Shown: positions 25,131 to 34,124 of the stretch, piece by piece | How the letters are laid out: every line of letters begins with the position of its first letter | How positions within the stretch are numbered: position 1 is the first letter of the stretch | From: Sphingomonas glacialis | GTDB taxonomy: Bacteria > Pseudomonadota > Alphaproteobacteria > Sphingomonadales > Sphingomonadaceae | Direction of reading: 5' to 3' | NCBI RefSeq assembly: GCF_014653575.1 | Contig: NZ_BNAQ01000003.1 | Coordinates: forward strand, 310,001 to 374,000 | DNA length: 64,000 nt | Notes under the pieces: generated by a model | Database searches by the model: none | Told to the model about the DNA's origin: nothing | The model's input: the letters and a program-made list of their open reading frames with translations, nothing else | Program-made: the position numbers and the translations under genes

Positions 25131-26042
25131 ATGATGATCCACCTTCGCATGCTTATGGGTTGCTCGATGCTGGCGATCGGTCTCGGCGCGGCGGCACCCG
25201 ATCCCGTCTATACCGTGCGCGACGATGGCATTGTCTCCGCGAGCGTCGGCGGAGCGCAGGGCACGCTGCGCATCGACCCGGGTGCCCCCGCGCTCCCGAT
25301 CCTGGCGAAACCCTATGCGCTTCGCGCCGGACTCAAGTCGGGCATGTTCGGTCTCCATTACAAGGTTGGCCCGAGCGGGGTACACGGCGTGACCGCGGTG
25401 ACGCGCCTGATCGTCGACGGAATGGAGATCCGGCGGCGCGTCGGCTGGTTCGACACGCCCTATGCGACGGGCGCCGATGGCGTGATCGGGCCCGGTGGCC
25501 TGCCTGCACCGGTGGTGCGCTTCGAGCTCCATGCGCCGCGCCCGGGCGAGCGAACACTCGACCTCCCGCTCGTCGACGGCGGCGCGCTGATCGGCAATTG
25601 GGGCGGGCTATTCGGCGAGATCATCGTCGGCGGCGTGCCGATGAAGGTCCGCTTCGACCTGCACCACCGCCTGTCGCTCGCCAGCGCCGGCGCGGCACAG
25701 CGCATCGCTGCGGCACAGGGGGGTGCATTGACCGGGCCGGTCGACCAGGCCGAGATCGCCTTCGGTATCGCGCGGCCGGTCCGGCGTATGACGCTCACCA
25801 CTCCGTTCGTGATCGGGCCGATGGCGCTGAACGCTCTGCACGTGCGCGTATCGGACTATGGCAATGCGGCGACGATCCGCGATGCCGACGTGACCCCCGA
25901 TCCCGAAGAGATCATCGTGACCGGCAAGGCGAAGCGCGATCCGTCGCGCGACCGCCTGTCGATCGGCCGTGATGCGCTCGAGCAATGCTCGTCGATCACC
26001 TTCGACAAGCCTGCCAAGCGGATCCGGCTGAGCTGCCTCTGA
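25131..26042 (+). CDS. Secreted retropepsin-like protein
   Basis: A 303-residue exported protein: a short signal peptide (hydrophobic MLMGCSMLAIGLGAAA) then a mature domain with two beta-rich halves. GTLRIDPGAPALPIL resembles the active-site strand of retropepsin-like aspartic proteases, but the usual D-[TS]-G is DPG here. The second half has GNWGGLFGEIIVGGVPMKVRFDLHHRL, again without a DTG. It may therefore be an inactive or divergent member of the fold. The stop is three bases before the stop of the convergent exporter gene. No partner is evident. Confidence 0.6.
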   Translation: MMIHLRMLMGCSMLAIGLGAAAPDPVYTVRDDGIVSASVGGAQGTLRIDPGAPALPILAKPYALRAGLKSGMFGLHYKVGPSGVHGVTAVTRLIVDGMEIRRRVGWFDTPYATGADGVIGPGGLPAPVVRFELHAPRPGERTLDLPLVDGGALIGNWGGLFGEIIVGGVPMKVRFDLHHRLSLASAGAAQRIAAAQGGALTGPVDQAEIAFGIARPVRRMTLTTPFVIGPMALNALHVRVSDYGNAATIRDADVTPDPEEIIVTGKAKRDPSRDRLSIGRDALEQCSSITFDKPAKRIRLSCL

Positions 26043-26045
26043 CGC

Positions 26046-27869
26046 TTATTCCGCGGCGAGCGTTTGCTCGGCGCGTTCCTGCGCCTGGCGGTTCCACATC
26101 TCGGCATAGAGGCCGTCCTTGCGCAGCAGCGCAGCGTGGCTCCCGCGTTCGACAACTTGCCCCGCCTCGAGCACGACGATCTCGTCGGCATGGACGACGG
26201 TCGACAGCCGATGCGCGATGACGATCGTCGTGCGCCCGCGTTCGATCGCCTGGAGCGTGTCGAGGATCTCGCCCTCGGTGCGGCTGTCGAGCGCCGACGT
26301 CGCTTCGTCGAGGATCAGCACGGGCGGATTCTTGAGCAAGGTCCGCGCGATCGCGACGCGCTGCTTCTCGCCGCCCGACAGCTTCAATCCGCGCTCGCCG
26401 ACGCGCGTGCCATAACCCTGCGGCTGGCGTTCGATGAAGCCGGCGATCGCCGCCCCGCGCGCGGCAGTCTCGATCTCGTCCTGCCCCGCACCCTCACGGC
26501 CATAGCCGATATTGTAGCCGATCGTGTCGTTGAACAGCACGGTGTCCTGCGGCACGATCCCGATCGCCGAGCGCAGCGACGCCTGCGTCACCTGGGCGAT
26601 ATCCTGTCCGTCGACGGTGATCCGCCCGCCGGTGAGATCGTAAAAGCGGTACAGCAACCGCGCGAGCGTGCTCTTGCCCGCGCCCGACGGCCCGACCACG
26701 GCGAGCGTCTTGCCCGCCGGGATATCGAGGTCGATCCCCTTGAGGATCGGCATCCCCTTGTCATAGCCGAAGCGGACATTCTCGAACCGGACATGCCCGC
26801 GCGCCACCACCAGCGGCGGCGCGCCGGGCGCGTCGACCACTTCGGACGGCGTATCGATCAAGTCGAACATCGCGCCCATGTCGATCACGCCCTGGCGGAT
26901 CGTACGGTAAACCATGCCGAGCAGGTCGAGCGGCCGGAATAGCTGCGACAGCAAGGTCGAGACGAACACCACGTCGCCCGCCGAGAACGCCCCACGCCCC
27001 CAGCCCCAGGCGACGAACGCCATCCCGCCGCCGAGCATCACATTGGTGATCAGCGCTTGCCCGACGTTGAGCCAGGCGAGCGAATTCTCAGACGTCACCG
27101 CGGCGTTGGCATAAGCCGCCATCGCCGCGTCGTAACGCTTGCCCTCGCGCTCCTCCGCGCCGAAATATTTCACCGTCTCGAAATTGAGCAGCGAATCGAC
27201 CGCATGGCTGACCGCACCCGTGTCGAGATCGTTCATCCGCGTGCGCAAGGCGGCGCGCCAATCGGTCACCATCCGCGTGAACCAGATATAGATCGCCACC
27301 ATCACCACGGTCGCGGCAACCAGCCCCCAGCCGAAGCTCGAGCGGAAGATGTTGAGCACGAGGACGAGTTCGAGCACCGTCGGCGCGATGTTGAACAGCA
27401 TGAAATAGAGCATCGTATCGATGCTCTTCGTCCCGCGCTCGACCACCTTGGTGACCGCACCTGTCCGCCGCTCGAGATGGAAGCGCAGCGACAATTGGTG
27501 GAGATGGCGGAATACGCTCGCCGCCAGCCGCCGCGTCGCATCCTGCCCGACACGCTCGAACACCGTGTTGCGCAGATTGTCGAACAAGGTCGTCGAGAAG
27601 CGCGCCCCGGCATAGCCGAGGACGAGCGCGATCACGATCCACACCGCGCCGCGCTGCCCCTGCGCCATCCGGTCGACCGCCCATTTCAGCGTGTAGGCGC
27701 TCGCATAGACCTGCGTGACCTTCGACGCGATGACGAGCAGCATCGCACCGACGATGCGCAGCCGGAGAACCGGCGCATCCTTCGGCCACAGATAGGGTGC
27801 GAAACGCCGGAGCGTAGGCAGCATCGGCCGTTCGGGCGTGGTCGAGGTGGTGGCTGTATCCGGGGGCAT
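26046..27869 (-). CDS. Atm1-type ABC exporter (fused permease-ATPase)
   Basis: A 607-residue half-transporter with six membrane helices (about 35-330) and a C-terminal ATPase: Walker A (VGPSGAGKST), signature LSGGEKQR, Walker B (PPVLILDEATSALD) and the H-loop in VIAHRLS. The membrane domain has FERVGQDATRRLAASVFRHL and LERRTGAVTKVVERGTKSI, diagnostic of the Atm1/HMT1 group, which exports glutathione-linked sulfur species and metals. The Novosphingobium aromaticivorans homologue is structurally characterised as a glutathione-derivative exporter involved in heavy-metal tolerance. It acts as a homodimer in the inner membrane. Confidence 0.92.
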   Translation of the reverse strand: MPPDTATTSTTPERPMLPTLRRFAPYLWPKDAPVLRLRIVGAMLLVIASKVTQVYASAYTLKWAVDRMAQGQRGAVWIVIALVLGYAGARFSTTLFDNLRNTVFERVGQDATRRLAASVFRHLHQLSLRFHLERRTGAVTKVVERGTKSIDTMLYFMLFNIAPTVLELVLVLNIFRSSFGWGLVAATVVMVAIYIWFTRMVTDWRAALRTRMNDLDTGAVSHAVDSLLNFETVKYFGAEEREGKRYDAAMAAYANAAVTSENSLAWLNVGQALITNVMLGGGMAFVAWGWGRGAFSAGDVVFVSTLLSQLFRPLDLLGMVYRTIRQGVIDMGAMFDLIDTPSEVVDAPGAPPLVVARGHVRFENVRFGYDKGMPILKGIDLDIPAGKTLAVVGPSGAGKSTLARLLYRFYDLTGGRITVDGQDIAQVTQASLRSAIGIVPQDTVLFNDTIGYNIGYGREGAGQDEIETAARGAAIAGFIERQPQGYGTRVGERGLKLSGGEKQRVAIARTLLKNPPVLILDEATSALDSRTEGEILDTLQAIERGRTTIVIAHRLSTVVHADEIVVLEAGQVVERGSHAALLRKDGLYAEMWNRQAQERAEQTLAAE

Positions 27870-27963
27870 CTGTCCTTCATGTAGGCGCAGTCAAGCGCGA
27901 CCGAAAGCGTCTCATGGAACAAGCAAGGCAGTTCGTCGGTTTTTGCTACGAACGGAGACGGTT

Positions 27964-28194
27964 ATGGACCCGCTTTTCTACGTCATGGCGATCATGGGAT
28001 GCGGCGACGGCAGCTCGGCCTGTCAGCAGGCGCGCGTCGAACAGGTGCAATATCGTTCGATCGGCGAATGCCAGCGCGCAATGCCAGCAGCGCTCGCACG
28101 CAACAGCGATGTCGATTATCCTGTAGTGACCGCATCGTGCCGCGCAACGGGCGTGCGCATGGCGCAAACCAAGGCAAGCGTCACACGCGGATGA
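27964..28194 (+). CDS. Small hypothetical protein, cysteine-containing
   Basis: A 76-residue protein starting at ATG 27964 (MDPLFYVMAIMGCGDGSSAC) with cysteines at the N-terminal CGDGSSAC, in GECQRAM and in TASCRATG, consistent with a small periplasmic disulfide-bonded protein, although the N-terminus is only weakly signal-like. I do not recognise a named family. It is divergent from the Atm1-like exporter, and a hydrophobic protein follows 48 bp downstream on the same strand. Confidence 0.55.
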   Translation: MDPLFYVMAIMGCGDGSSACQQARVEQVQYRSIGECQRAMPAALARNSDVDYPVVTASCRATGVRMAQTKASVTRG

Positions 28195-28242
28195 TCGCCA
28201 TCGCGCGATAGCCTGCTATAGCCCGCACGACAGGGGCGCGCC

Positions 28243-28656
28243 GTGCGGAAATTGACTGCAATCATCGTCGGAAGCTTGGTATCGCTCGCGCTCGTTGCCG
28301 CGATCGAGAGCCTTAGCGCGGCGCTGTACACCGTTTCGGGCGACATCGCCGCGGCCGACCATGCGACGCTGCTCGCGATGATCACCGGAATCCCGCTCCC
28401 GGCAAAACTCATCATTGTGGCAGGTTGGCTGATCGCCCCGTTCGCCGGGGTCTGGTTGTGCCTGCGCATCGGGGACTGGCCGATCGGAGGGTGGCTGGTG
28501 ACAGCCATCTACCTCGTCGCCGCGATCGCCGGGCAAATCAACGTGCCGCACCCTGCGTGGATGGCACTGTGCGCGGTGCTGTTGCCGCTGCTCGGCGGGT
28601 GGTTCGCACAGCGTGCTCACCGCAAACCCTATCCCGGTGAGCCCTTGCTCGGATAA
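28243..28656 (+). CDS. Hypothetical four-helix membrane protein
   Basis: A 137-residue protein with GTG start and about four hydrophobic segments (TAIIVGSLVSLALVAAI, KLIIVAGWLIAPFAGVWL, GWLVTAIYLVAAIAG, WMALCAVLLPLLGGWFA), followed by a short basic tail. The topology suggests a small inner-membrane protein. No family motif is recognised. It ends seven bases before the stop of a convergent small gene. Confidence 0.6.
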   Translation: MRKLTAIIVGSLVSLALVAAIESLSAALYTVSGDIAAADHATLLAMITGIPLPAKLIIVAGWLIAPFAGVWLCLRIGDWPIGGWLVTAIYLVAAIAGQINVPHPAWMALCAVLLPLLGGWFAQRAHRKPYPGEPLLG

Positions 28657-28663
28657 ACGGGGG

Positions 28664-28879
28664 TCAGCCCTCCGGGTCGATCGTCCCATTGCCATCCTGG
28701 ATCGGCAACGCCCAGCGGATCTGCTCGCGCAGCAACGATTCGAGGTCCTTCGCACCGACGACATGCGCGGTCGCGCGTTTGCGCAACAAGGCGGCGAGCA
28801 GCGAAGCGCGGCTGTCGGGCGCTTGTGCGATTCGTCCGCGCGACAGGGCTTTGGCGAACTGGACGGAGAGCGCGGTCAT
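28664..28879 (-). CDS. Hypothetical small protein downstream of crtB
   Basis: A 71-residue soluble protein starting at ATG 28879, rich in Ala, Leu and Arg (SLLAALLRKRATAHVVGAKD), with an amphipathic helical look. It lies 56 bp after crtB on the same strand and could be the last gene of the carotenoid operon. Codon use is like that of the neighbours. No function can be assigned. Confidence 0.45.
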   Translation of the reverse strand: MTALSVQFAKALSRGRIAQAPDSRASLLAALLRKRATAHVVGAKDLESLLREQIRWALPIQDGNGTIDPEG

Positions 28880-28935
28880 CGAATCAAGGCCTTTATCCAG
28901 GCTCGTAACCTAAGCTTGCAGACGTGCAGAACGTC

Positions 28936-29916
28936 TCACCGAAAGGGGTTAGCGCCGCCTTCAGCGTTGCGCGGACGAGTCCAAAGCGAGCGATCACGCG
29001 GCGACGGAGGATAGGCCTGCGCGCGGCGCCGCGCCGCGAAGTATGCCTTGCCGATCATCGCGAGTTTCGCCGCGCTCGACGTCGTCACGCGACCATCCCA
29101 CGCGCGCGGCCCCAATGCCGCGACACCGCGTGCGATCGCGCCATAGATGTCGGCCGCCGCCAGCACCGCCCAGGCCGAACGAAACGACAGCGCAGGGGTG
29201 CCGTGGCGTGCGCTCGCCTCGTAGCCCGCTGCAAGATCCGCAAGCCGCACGCCAAGCACGCCAAGCGCCGCGCGATGTTCGGGGGCAAGCAGCATGTCGC
29301 GGCTCAGGCCCATTTCGTCGAGCCACTCCTGCGGCAAATAGCACCGCCCGGCGCGCGCATCTTCGGCGATGTCGCGCGCGATATTGGCGAGCTGGAACGC
29401 CATCCCCAGGTCGCACGCGCGATCAAGCGTGGCTTCGTCGCTCGGCGCGACCCCCATCGCGATCGCCATCATGCACCCGACCGCACCCGCGACATGGTAG
29501 CAATATTGATAGAGATCGGCCTCGCTCCGCGGGCGCCAGCCTTCGGCATCGAGCGCGAAGCCCGCGATCAGATCGTGCGCGAGGGCAGGGGGCAGTGCGG
29601 TCTCCGCCGCGAAGAGCCGGAGCGCGTCGAACGCCGGATCGCCGACCACCTCGCCCGCGAGCGCAGCGTCGGTCTTCGCTGCGATTTCCGCGAGGCGTGC
29701 GGGACCATCGTCGACCCCGGTCATGTCATGGCCGTGATCCTGGCCATCGGCGATATCGTCGCACGCGCGGCACCAGGCGTAGAGCAGCCAGGCGCGTTCG
29801 CGCGTCGGCCGATCGAACAGCTTGCTCGCCGCGGCAAAGCTCTTTGATCCGCGCGCGATCGATTCCTGCGCGGTCGCGACGATCGCATCGCGACTGGGCA
29901 AGGCGGTGTTGCTCAC
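28936..29916 (-). CDS. crtB: Phytoene synthase
   Basis: A 326-residue member of the squalene/phytoene synthase family that condenses two geranylgeranyl diphosphates head to head. The two Asp-rich metal-binding motifs are present: DDIAD within YAWCRACDDIADG, and NIARDIAEDARAGRCYLP. The start is a GTG at 29916 that overlaps the stop of the LOG gene (GTGA), so translation is coupled. With crtI and crtY in the same operon it should make C40 carotenoids, consistent with the yellow pigments of sphingomonads. Confidence 0.93.
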   Translation of the reverse strand: MSNTALPSRDAIVATAQESIARGSKSFAAASKLFDRPTRERAWLLYAWCRACDDIADGQDHGHDMTGVDDGPARLAEIAAKTDAALAGEVVGDPAFDALRLFAAETALPPALAHDLIAGFALDAEGWRPRSEADLYQYCYHVAGAVGCMMAIAMGVAPSDEATLDRACDLGMAFQLANIARDIAEDARAGRCYLPQEWLDEMGLSRDMLLAPEHRAALGVLGVRLADLAAGYEASARHGTPALSFRSAWAVLAAADIYGAIARGVAALGPRAWDGRVTTSSAAKLAMIGKAYFAARRRAQAYPPSPRDRSLWTRPRNAEGGANPFR

Positions 29917-30494
29917 AAGTCTTTCGCACCGATCTTGGTGATCGTGACGATCGGCTCGTGCGCGGCCATCTGGTCGAGCAGGCCGTCGAGCGCGGTGTCG
30001 ATCAGCAGGATCCCGTGGTGCTGCGGGCGCAGGAAGCCGACCTCGCCCATATGGCGATAGAAGGCGACGAGATGGTCGTAATAGCCCGCGATGTTGAGCA
30101 GTCCCACGGGCTTGGCGTGATAGCCGATCTGCGCCCAGCTCAGCGCTTCCCACAATTCGTCCATCGTGCCGGTGCCGCCGGGCAAATTGACGAAACCGTC
30201 GGACAGATCGGTGAACGCCTGTTTGCGCTGGTGCATCGTCTCGACGACGTGGAGCTCGGTCAGCCCGCGATGCGCGACCTCGGCGTTGACGAGCGCCTGC
30301 GGGATGATCCCGATCACCTCGCCACCGGCCTCGAGCGCGCTGTCGGCGACTGCGCCCATCAGCCCGAGCTTGCCGCCGCCATAGACGACGCCGATGCCGC
30401 GCTCGGCGAGCGTCCGCCCGACCTGGCGCGCGCAGTCGATATAGACGGGATCGGCCGGGGTGGCCGATCCGCAATAAATCGCGAGCCGCTTCAT
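29913..30494 (-). CDS. LOG-family phosphoribohydrolase (TIGR00730)
   Basis: A 193-residue Rossmann-fold protein with the diagnostic GGGKLGLMG and PGGTGTMDELWE motifs of LOG proteins, which cleave cytokinin riboside 5'-monophosphate or other nucleotide monophosphates to the free base. Older databases call the family lysine decarboxylase, wrongly. It sits between crtI (one base away) and crtB (overlapping), fully inside the carotenoid operon. Whether it acts on cytokinins or in general nucleotide turnover cannot be told from sequence. Confidence 0.9.
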   Translation of the reverse strand: MKRLAIYCGSATPADPVYIDCARQVGRTLAERGIGVVYGGGKLGLMGAVADSALEAGGEVIGIIPQALVNAEVAHRGLTELHVVETMHQRKQAFTDLSDGFVNLPGGTGTMDELWEALSWAQIGYHAKPVGLLNIAGYYDHLVAFYRHMGEVGFLRPQHHGILLIDTALDGLLDQMAAHEPIVTITKIGAKDL

Positions 30495-30495
30495 T

Positions 30496-32001
30496 TTATC
30501 GTTCGCCTTCCAGCATTAGCGCCGCGGTCGCCTTGGCGCTGCCCACCACGCCGGGAATCCCGGCGCCGGGGTGCGTGCCGGCACCGACGAAATAGAGGTT
30601 CGGGATATGGTCGTCGCGATTGTGCACGCGGAACCACGCGCTCTGCGTCAGGAGCGGCTCGAGCGAAAAGGCGCTGCCGAGATGCGCGTTGAGATCGGCC
30701 GCAAAGTCGTTCGGCGCATAATGGAATTTGGTGACGATCCGCGAATGGATGTCGGGGATCAGCCGCCGCCCGATCTCGTCGAGGATGCGCTTTTCGAGGA
30801 TCGGCCCGATCTCGTCCCAATCGACCGGGAACTTGCCCATGTGCGGCACCGGCGCGAGCGCATAGAAGGTCGAATGCCCCTCGGGCGCCATCGACGGATC
30901 GGTGACGGTCGGGTGGTGCAGATAGAGCGAGAAATCCTCGGGCAGCACACCGTGATCGTAAATGTCGCTGAGCAGACCCTTGTAGCGCGGCCCGAACAGG
31001 ATCGTGTGGTGCGGGATCCCCGGCCACGTCCCCGTGATCCCGAAATGGACGACAAACAGCGACGGCGAATAGCGTTTGCGCGCGAGCGCCTTCCTGGTGC
31101 GCTGCGCACTGCGCGACGACTTGAGCAGATCGCGATAGATGTGCATCACGTCGCCATTGCACGCGACCATGTCGGCATCCTGGTGCCAGCCGCTCGCGGT
31201 GGTGACGCCGGTCGCGCGGTCGCCGAGCGTCGCGATGTCGACCGCGGCGTCGCCCAGTCGCAGCACGCCGCCGAGCCGTTCGAAATGCGTGACCATCGCG
31301 TCGATCAGCTTGCTGGTGCCGCCCATCGCGAACCACACGCCGCCGTCTTTCTCGAGCTTGTGGATCAGCGCGTAGATCGCGGATGTGTTCATCGGGTTGC
31401 CGCCGACGAGCAGCGTATGGAACGACAGCGCCTGGCGGAGATGCTCGTCCTTCACGTAGGACGACACGATCGAATAGACCGAGCGCCACGCCTGGTATTT
31501 GGCGAGCGCGGGCGCTGCCTTGATCATTGAGGCGAAGTCGAGGAACGCGACATGGCCGAGCTTGCGATAGCCCTCCTCATACACGCCGGCGGCATAGTCG
31601 AGGAACTTGGCATAGCCCGCGACATCGTCGGGGTTGAGCTTGGCGATCTCGGCATTGAGTGCGGGCTCGTCGTTCGAATAATCGAACACCGTGCCGTCGG
31701 GCCAATTGAGCCGGTAGAACGGCATGACGGGCGCAAGCGTCACGTCGTCGGCCATGTCGCGCCCGGTCAGCGCCCACAATTCCTGCAGGCACGGCGGATC
31801 GGTGATGACGGTCGGCCCCGCGTCGAACACGAAGCCGTCTTTCTCCCAGACGTACGCGCGGCCTCCGGCCTTGTCGCGCGCCTCGAGCAGCGTCGTCTCG
31901 ATCCCCGCCGATTGCAGCCGGATCGCGAGCGCCAGCCCGCCAAACCCGGCGCCGATGACGATCGCGGTCCGCGCCGGTGCGCGCACCGGATGCGAGCTCA
32001 T
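30496..32001 (-). CDS. crtI: Phytoene desaturase
   Basis: A 501-residue FAD-dependent desaturase that converts phytoene to lycopene. The N-terminal FAD motif is VIGAGFGGLALAIRLQSAG, followed by GGRAYVWEKDGFVFDAGPT typical of CrtI. The C-terminal flavin-binding signature is NLYFVGAGTHPGAGIPGV. Length is normal. Its ATG at 32001 overlaps the crtY stop (ATGA), so crtY, crtI, LOG and crtB form one transcription unit running leftward. Confidence 0.95.
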   Translation of the reverse strand: MSSHPVRAPARTAIVIGAGFGGLALAIRLQSAGIETTLLEARDKAGGRAYVWEKDGFVFDAGPTVITDPPCLQELWALTGRDMADDVTLAPVMPFYRLNWPDGTVFDYSNDEPALNAEIAKLNPDDVAGYAKFLDYAAGVYEEGYRKLGHVAFLDFASMIKAAPALAKYQAWRSVYSIVSSYVKDEHLRQALSFHTLLVGGNPMNTSAIYALIHKLEKDGGVWFAMGGTSKLIDAMVTHFERLGGVLRLGDAAVDIATLGDRATGVTTASGWHQDADMVACNGDVMHIYRDLLKSSRSAQRTRKALARKRYSPSLFVVHFGITGTWPGIPHHTILFGPRYKGLLSDIYDHGVLPEDFSLYLHHPTVTDPSMAPEGHSTFYALAPVPHMGKFPVDWDEIGPILEKRILDEIGRRLIPDIHSRIVTKFHYAPNDFAADLNAHLGSAFSLEPLLTQSAWFRVHNRDDHIPNLYFVGAGTHPGAGIPGVVGSAKATAALMLEGER

Positions 32002-33206
32002 GCCTTCACCCCGCCCGGCAGCACGCCGATCGCGCGCAAAGCGCGGCTGATCGGTACCGGCGGCTTGCCGGTCAGGATCCGTGCCTTGTCCATCATCGTC
32101 GAGCGTCCTGCATAAAAGCGCCGCACCAGGCGCTGGTCGAGCCGGTAGAAGCGTTCGAGAACACGATAGCGTTCCTCGGGCTCGGCGGCGCGAAAGAGCA
32201 TCTTGTCGAGCATACGGTAGAAGCCGCGCGCCTGCCACGTCCGTTTTGCATAGGCATGCGTCAGCGTATGCAGCCCCTCGCCCGACAGGTCGCGCGCCGT
32301 AGCGATCAGCGCGGCGAGCCGTACCGCATCGGGCAGCGAATAGCCGGTCGTCGGGTGGAACAGCCCCGCACGCATCCCGGCCTTGGCGACCTTGTTGCCG
32401 CCAGACTGCCAATAGGCCTCGAAATCGCCGCCCATCGTCACCGGCAGGACGCCCGATTCCTCGCGGATGACCGTATGCGTCGCCCAGCCATGCGCCGCGG
32501 CATAAGCGCGGACGCGATCGGCGATCGGGTCGGCGTTGTTGCCGCTGCCGGGCTGCGGCCGGTACAGATCGGGGGTGTCGCTGTAATAGGTGTCTTCGAT
32601 GAACAGCCGGGTCGGCGACAGCGGCAGCGTGTAGACGAAGCGATAGCCGTCGATCTGCTCGACCGTCGCGTCCATCACGATCGGACGCGTGAGCCCGTGC
32701 GGCGTATCCAGCTCGAACTCGATCCCGACAAACTTCTGCCAGCCCAGATCGAGCAGCCCGAGATCGCCCGGCCCGCGCGTGTCGATCACGCCCTTGGCCT
32801 CGAGCCGGTCGCCGTCGGCGAACACCACTGCGGTCGGTCCCGCCGCGAGCACCTTGCGACCGGTCATCAGCCTGTGTGCCGGCAATTCGGCGCGCAGCGT
32901 CGCATCGAGCCGCTCGGATTCGATCGAATAATAGGCGCTGTCGAGCGTCCGGCGGTGCGCCGGAAAGGCAATGTCATAGCTTTTCCAGCCATAACTGACG
33001 AGCGGCGCGACGATCCAGCGATCGGCATCGCGCACGTCGCTGGCGAAGAACGACCAGAGATGGTTGCCACCGAAGCGATCGGATCGCTCGACGATCCGCA
33101 CGTCGAGCTCGGGCCGCTGCTTGGCGAGCGCCAGGGCGATCAACCCACCGGCAAGCCCGCCACCGACGATGGCGATGTCGCAGGAGAGAGTCTCTGGCAT
33201 AGCCAT
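31998..33206 (-). CDS. crtY: Lycopene beta-cyclase
   Basis: A 402-residue flavoprotein that cyclises lycopene ends to give beta-carotene. It has the N-terminal dinucleotide motif DIAIVGGGLAGGLIALALA, the conserved RFGGNHLWSF, the IEDTYYSD segment of CrtY, and a C-terminal LDKMLFRAAEPEERYRVLERF region. ATG 33206 was chosen; a second ATG two codons later is equally good. It is the first gene of the carotenoid operon, and a divergent sterol-desaturase-family gene shares the 120-bp promoter region. Confidence 0.93.
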   Translation of the reverse strand: MAMPETLSCDIAIVGGGLAGGLIALALAKQRPELDVRIVERSDRFGGNHLWSFFASDVRDADRWIVAPLVSYGWKSYDIAFPAHRRTLDSAYYSIESERLDATLRAELPAHRLMTGRKVLAAGPTAVVFADGDRLEAKGVIDTRGPGDLGLLDLGWQKFVGIEFELDTPHGLTRPIVMDATVEQIDGYRFVYTLPLSPTRLFIEDTYYSDTPDLYRPQPGSGNNADPIADRVRAYAAAHGWATHTVIREESGVLPVTMGGDFEAYWQSGGNKVAKAGMRAGLFHPTTGYSLPDAVRLAALIATARDLSGEGLHTLTHAYAKRTWQARGFYRMLDKMLFRAAEPEERYRVLERFYRLDQRLVRRFYAGRSTMMDKARILTGKPPVPISRALRAIGVLPGGVKA

Positions 33207-33326
33207 TGCGATAGCCGAAATGTGGCAAGGTGCAAGCGCAGCGGGCGATCGTGGAACACGCCGCAGACGCTGGCCGGTGCGGCGAATCTCCCTGACTTGC
33301 GGGGCTGGCTGCGCTACACCGCAGGA

Positions 33327-34124
33327 ATGTTGCTCGCGATCCTCGCCGCCACGCTCGTCATGTCGCTGATCGTCGGCGTGCGCTATCTGATCGTCTCGGG
33401 GGCATTCGCCGCGGCAACGCGCGTCAAGCATCCCGGCCTCTACGACGGCCTGACGCCGCAGATCCGCCGCGAGATCGGCTGGAGCCTTGCCTCGGCGGTG
33501 ATTTACGGCGTGCCGGCGGGCGTCGTCGCGTGGGGATGGCAGAATCTCGGCTGGACGCGGATCTACACCGATTTGCAAAGCTACCCCTTATGGTATGCGC
33601 CGGTGTCAGTGCTGCTGTACCTGATCGCGCACGACACATGGTTTTATTGGACGCATCGCTGGATGCACACGCCGCGCGCGTTCAAGCTCGCGCACGCGGT
33701 GCATCACGACAGCCGCCCGCCGACGGCGTGGGCGGCGATGGCGTTCCATCCGATCGAGGCGATCACCGGCGCTGTGATAATTCCGCTACTTGTCTTCCTT
33801 ATTCCCATCAATATCGGCTGCCTCGGCTTGGTCCTCGCGATCATGACGGTTATGGGGGTTACCAATCATATGGGTTGGGAAGTCTTTCCCCGGTTCATGT
33901 GGAATGGACCATTGGGGGCATGGCTGATCACGGCCAGCCATCACCAACGGCACCACGATCTCTATCGAGGAAATTATGGTCTCTATTTCCGTTTCTGGGA
34001 TCGGCTCTGCGGCACCGACAAAGGTGTCGGCGATTTTGTCAAAGCGCATGCGCAGGCTCGCGTGCGTCGGCGGCGCGTCGGCGGTGGTGTTGCTGGCGCT
34101 GCCGGGGGCGGTGGCAACGAGTGA
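33327..34124 (+). CDS. Sterol desaturase family protein beside the crt operon
   Basis: A 265-residue membrane di-iron oxygenase: histidine boxes HDTWFYWTHRWMH, HAVHHDS and HHQRHHDLY with four or five membrane segments. It is divergent from crtY, so carotenoid or lipid hydroxylation is a reasonable guess, although it is longer than CrtZ and not recognisably CrtZ. The last 25 or so residues are a low-complexity RRRR/GGG tail read over the start of the next gene in another frame. A GGA ribosome-binding sequence precedes the ATG at 33327. Confidence 0.82.
   Translation: MLLAILAATLVMSLIVGVRYLIVSGAFAAATRVKHPGLYDGLTPQIRREIGWSLASAVIYGVPAGVVAWGWQNLGWTRIYTDLQSYPLWYAPVSVLLYLIAHDTWFYWTHRWMHTPRAFKLAHAVHHDSRPPTAWAAMAFHPIEAITGAVIIPLLVFLIPINIGCLGLVLAIMTVMGVTNHMGWEVFPRFMWNGPLGAWLITASHHQRHHDLYRGNYGLYFRFWDRLCGTDKGVGDFVKAHAQARVRRRRVGGGVAGAAGGGGNE

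Noticed and set aside
27917..27941. EcfG-type general stress promoter (GGAAC-N16-CGTT) before the 76-residue gene
   Set aside because: The -35-like GGAAC is present, but the -10 region reads CGGT rather than CGTT, so the match is incomplete.
28936..30474. Apparent 512-residue fusion with CrtB at the C-terminus
   Set aside because: The N-terminal part is the LOG gene in a shifted frame; the GTG at 29916 overlapping the LOG stop is the natural CrtB start.
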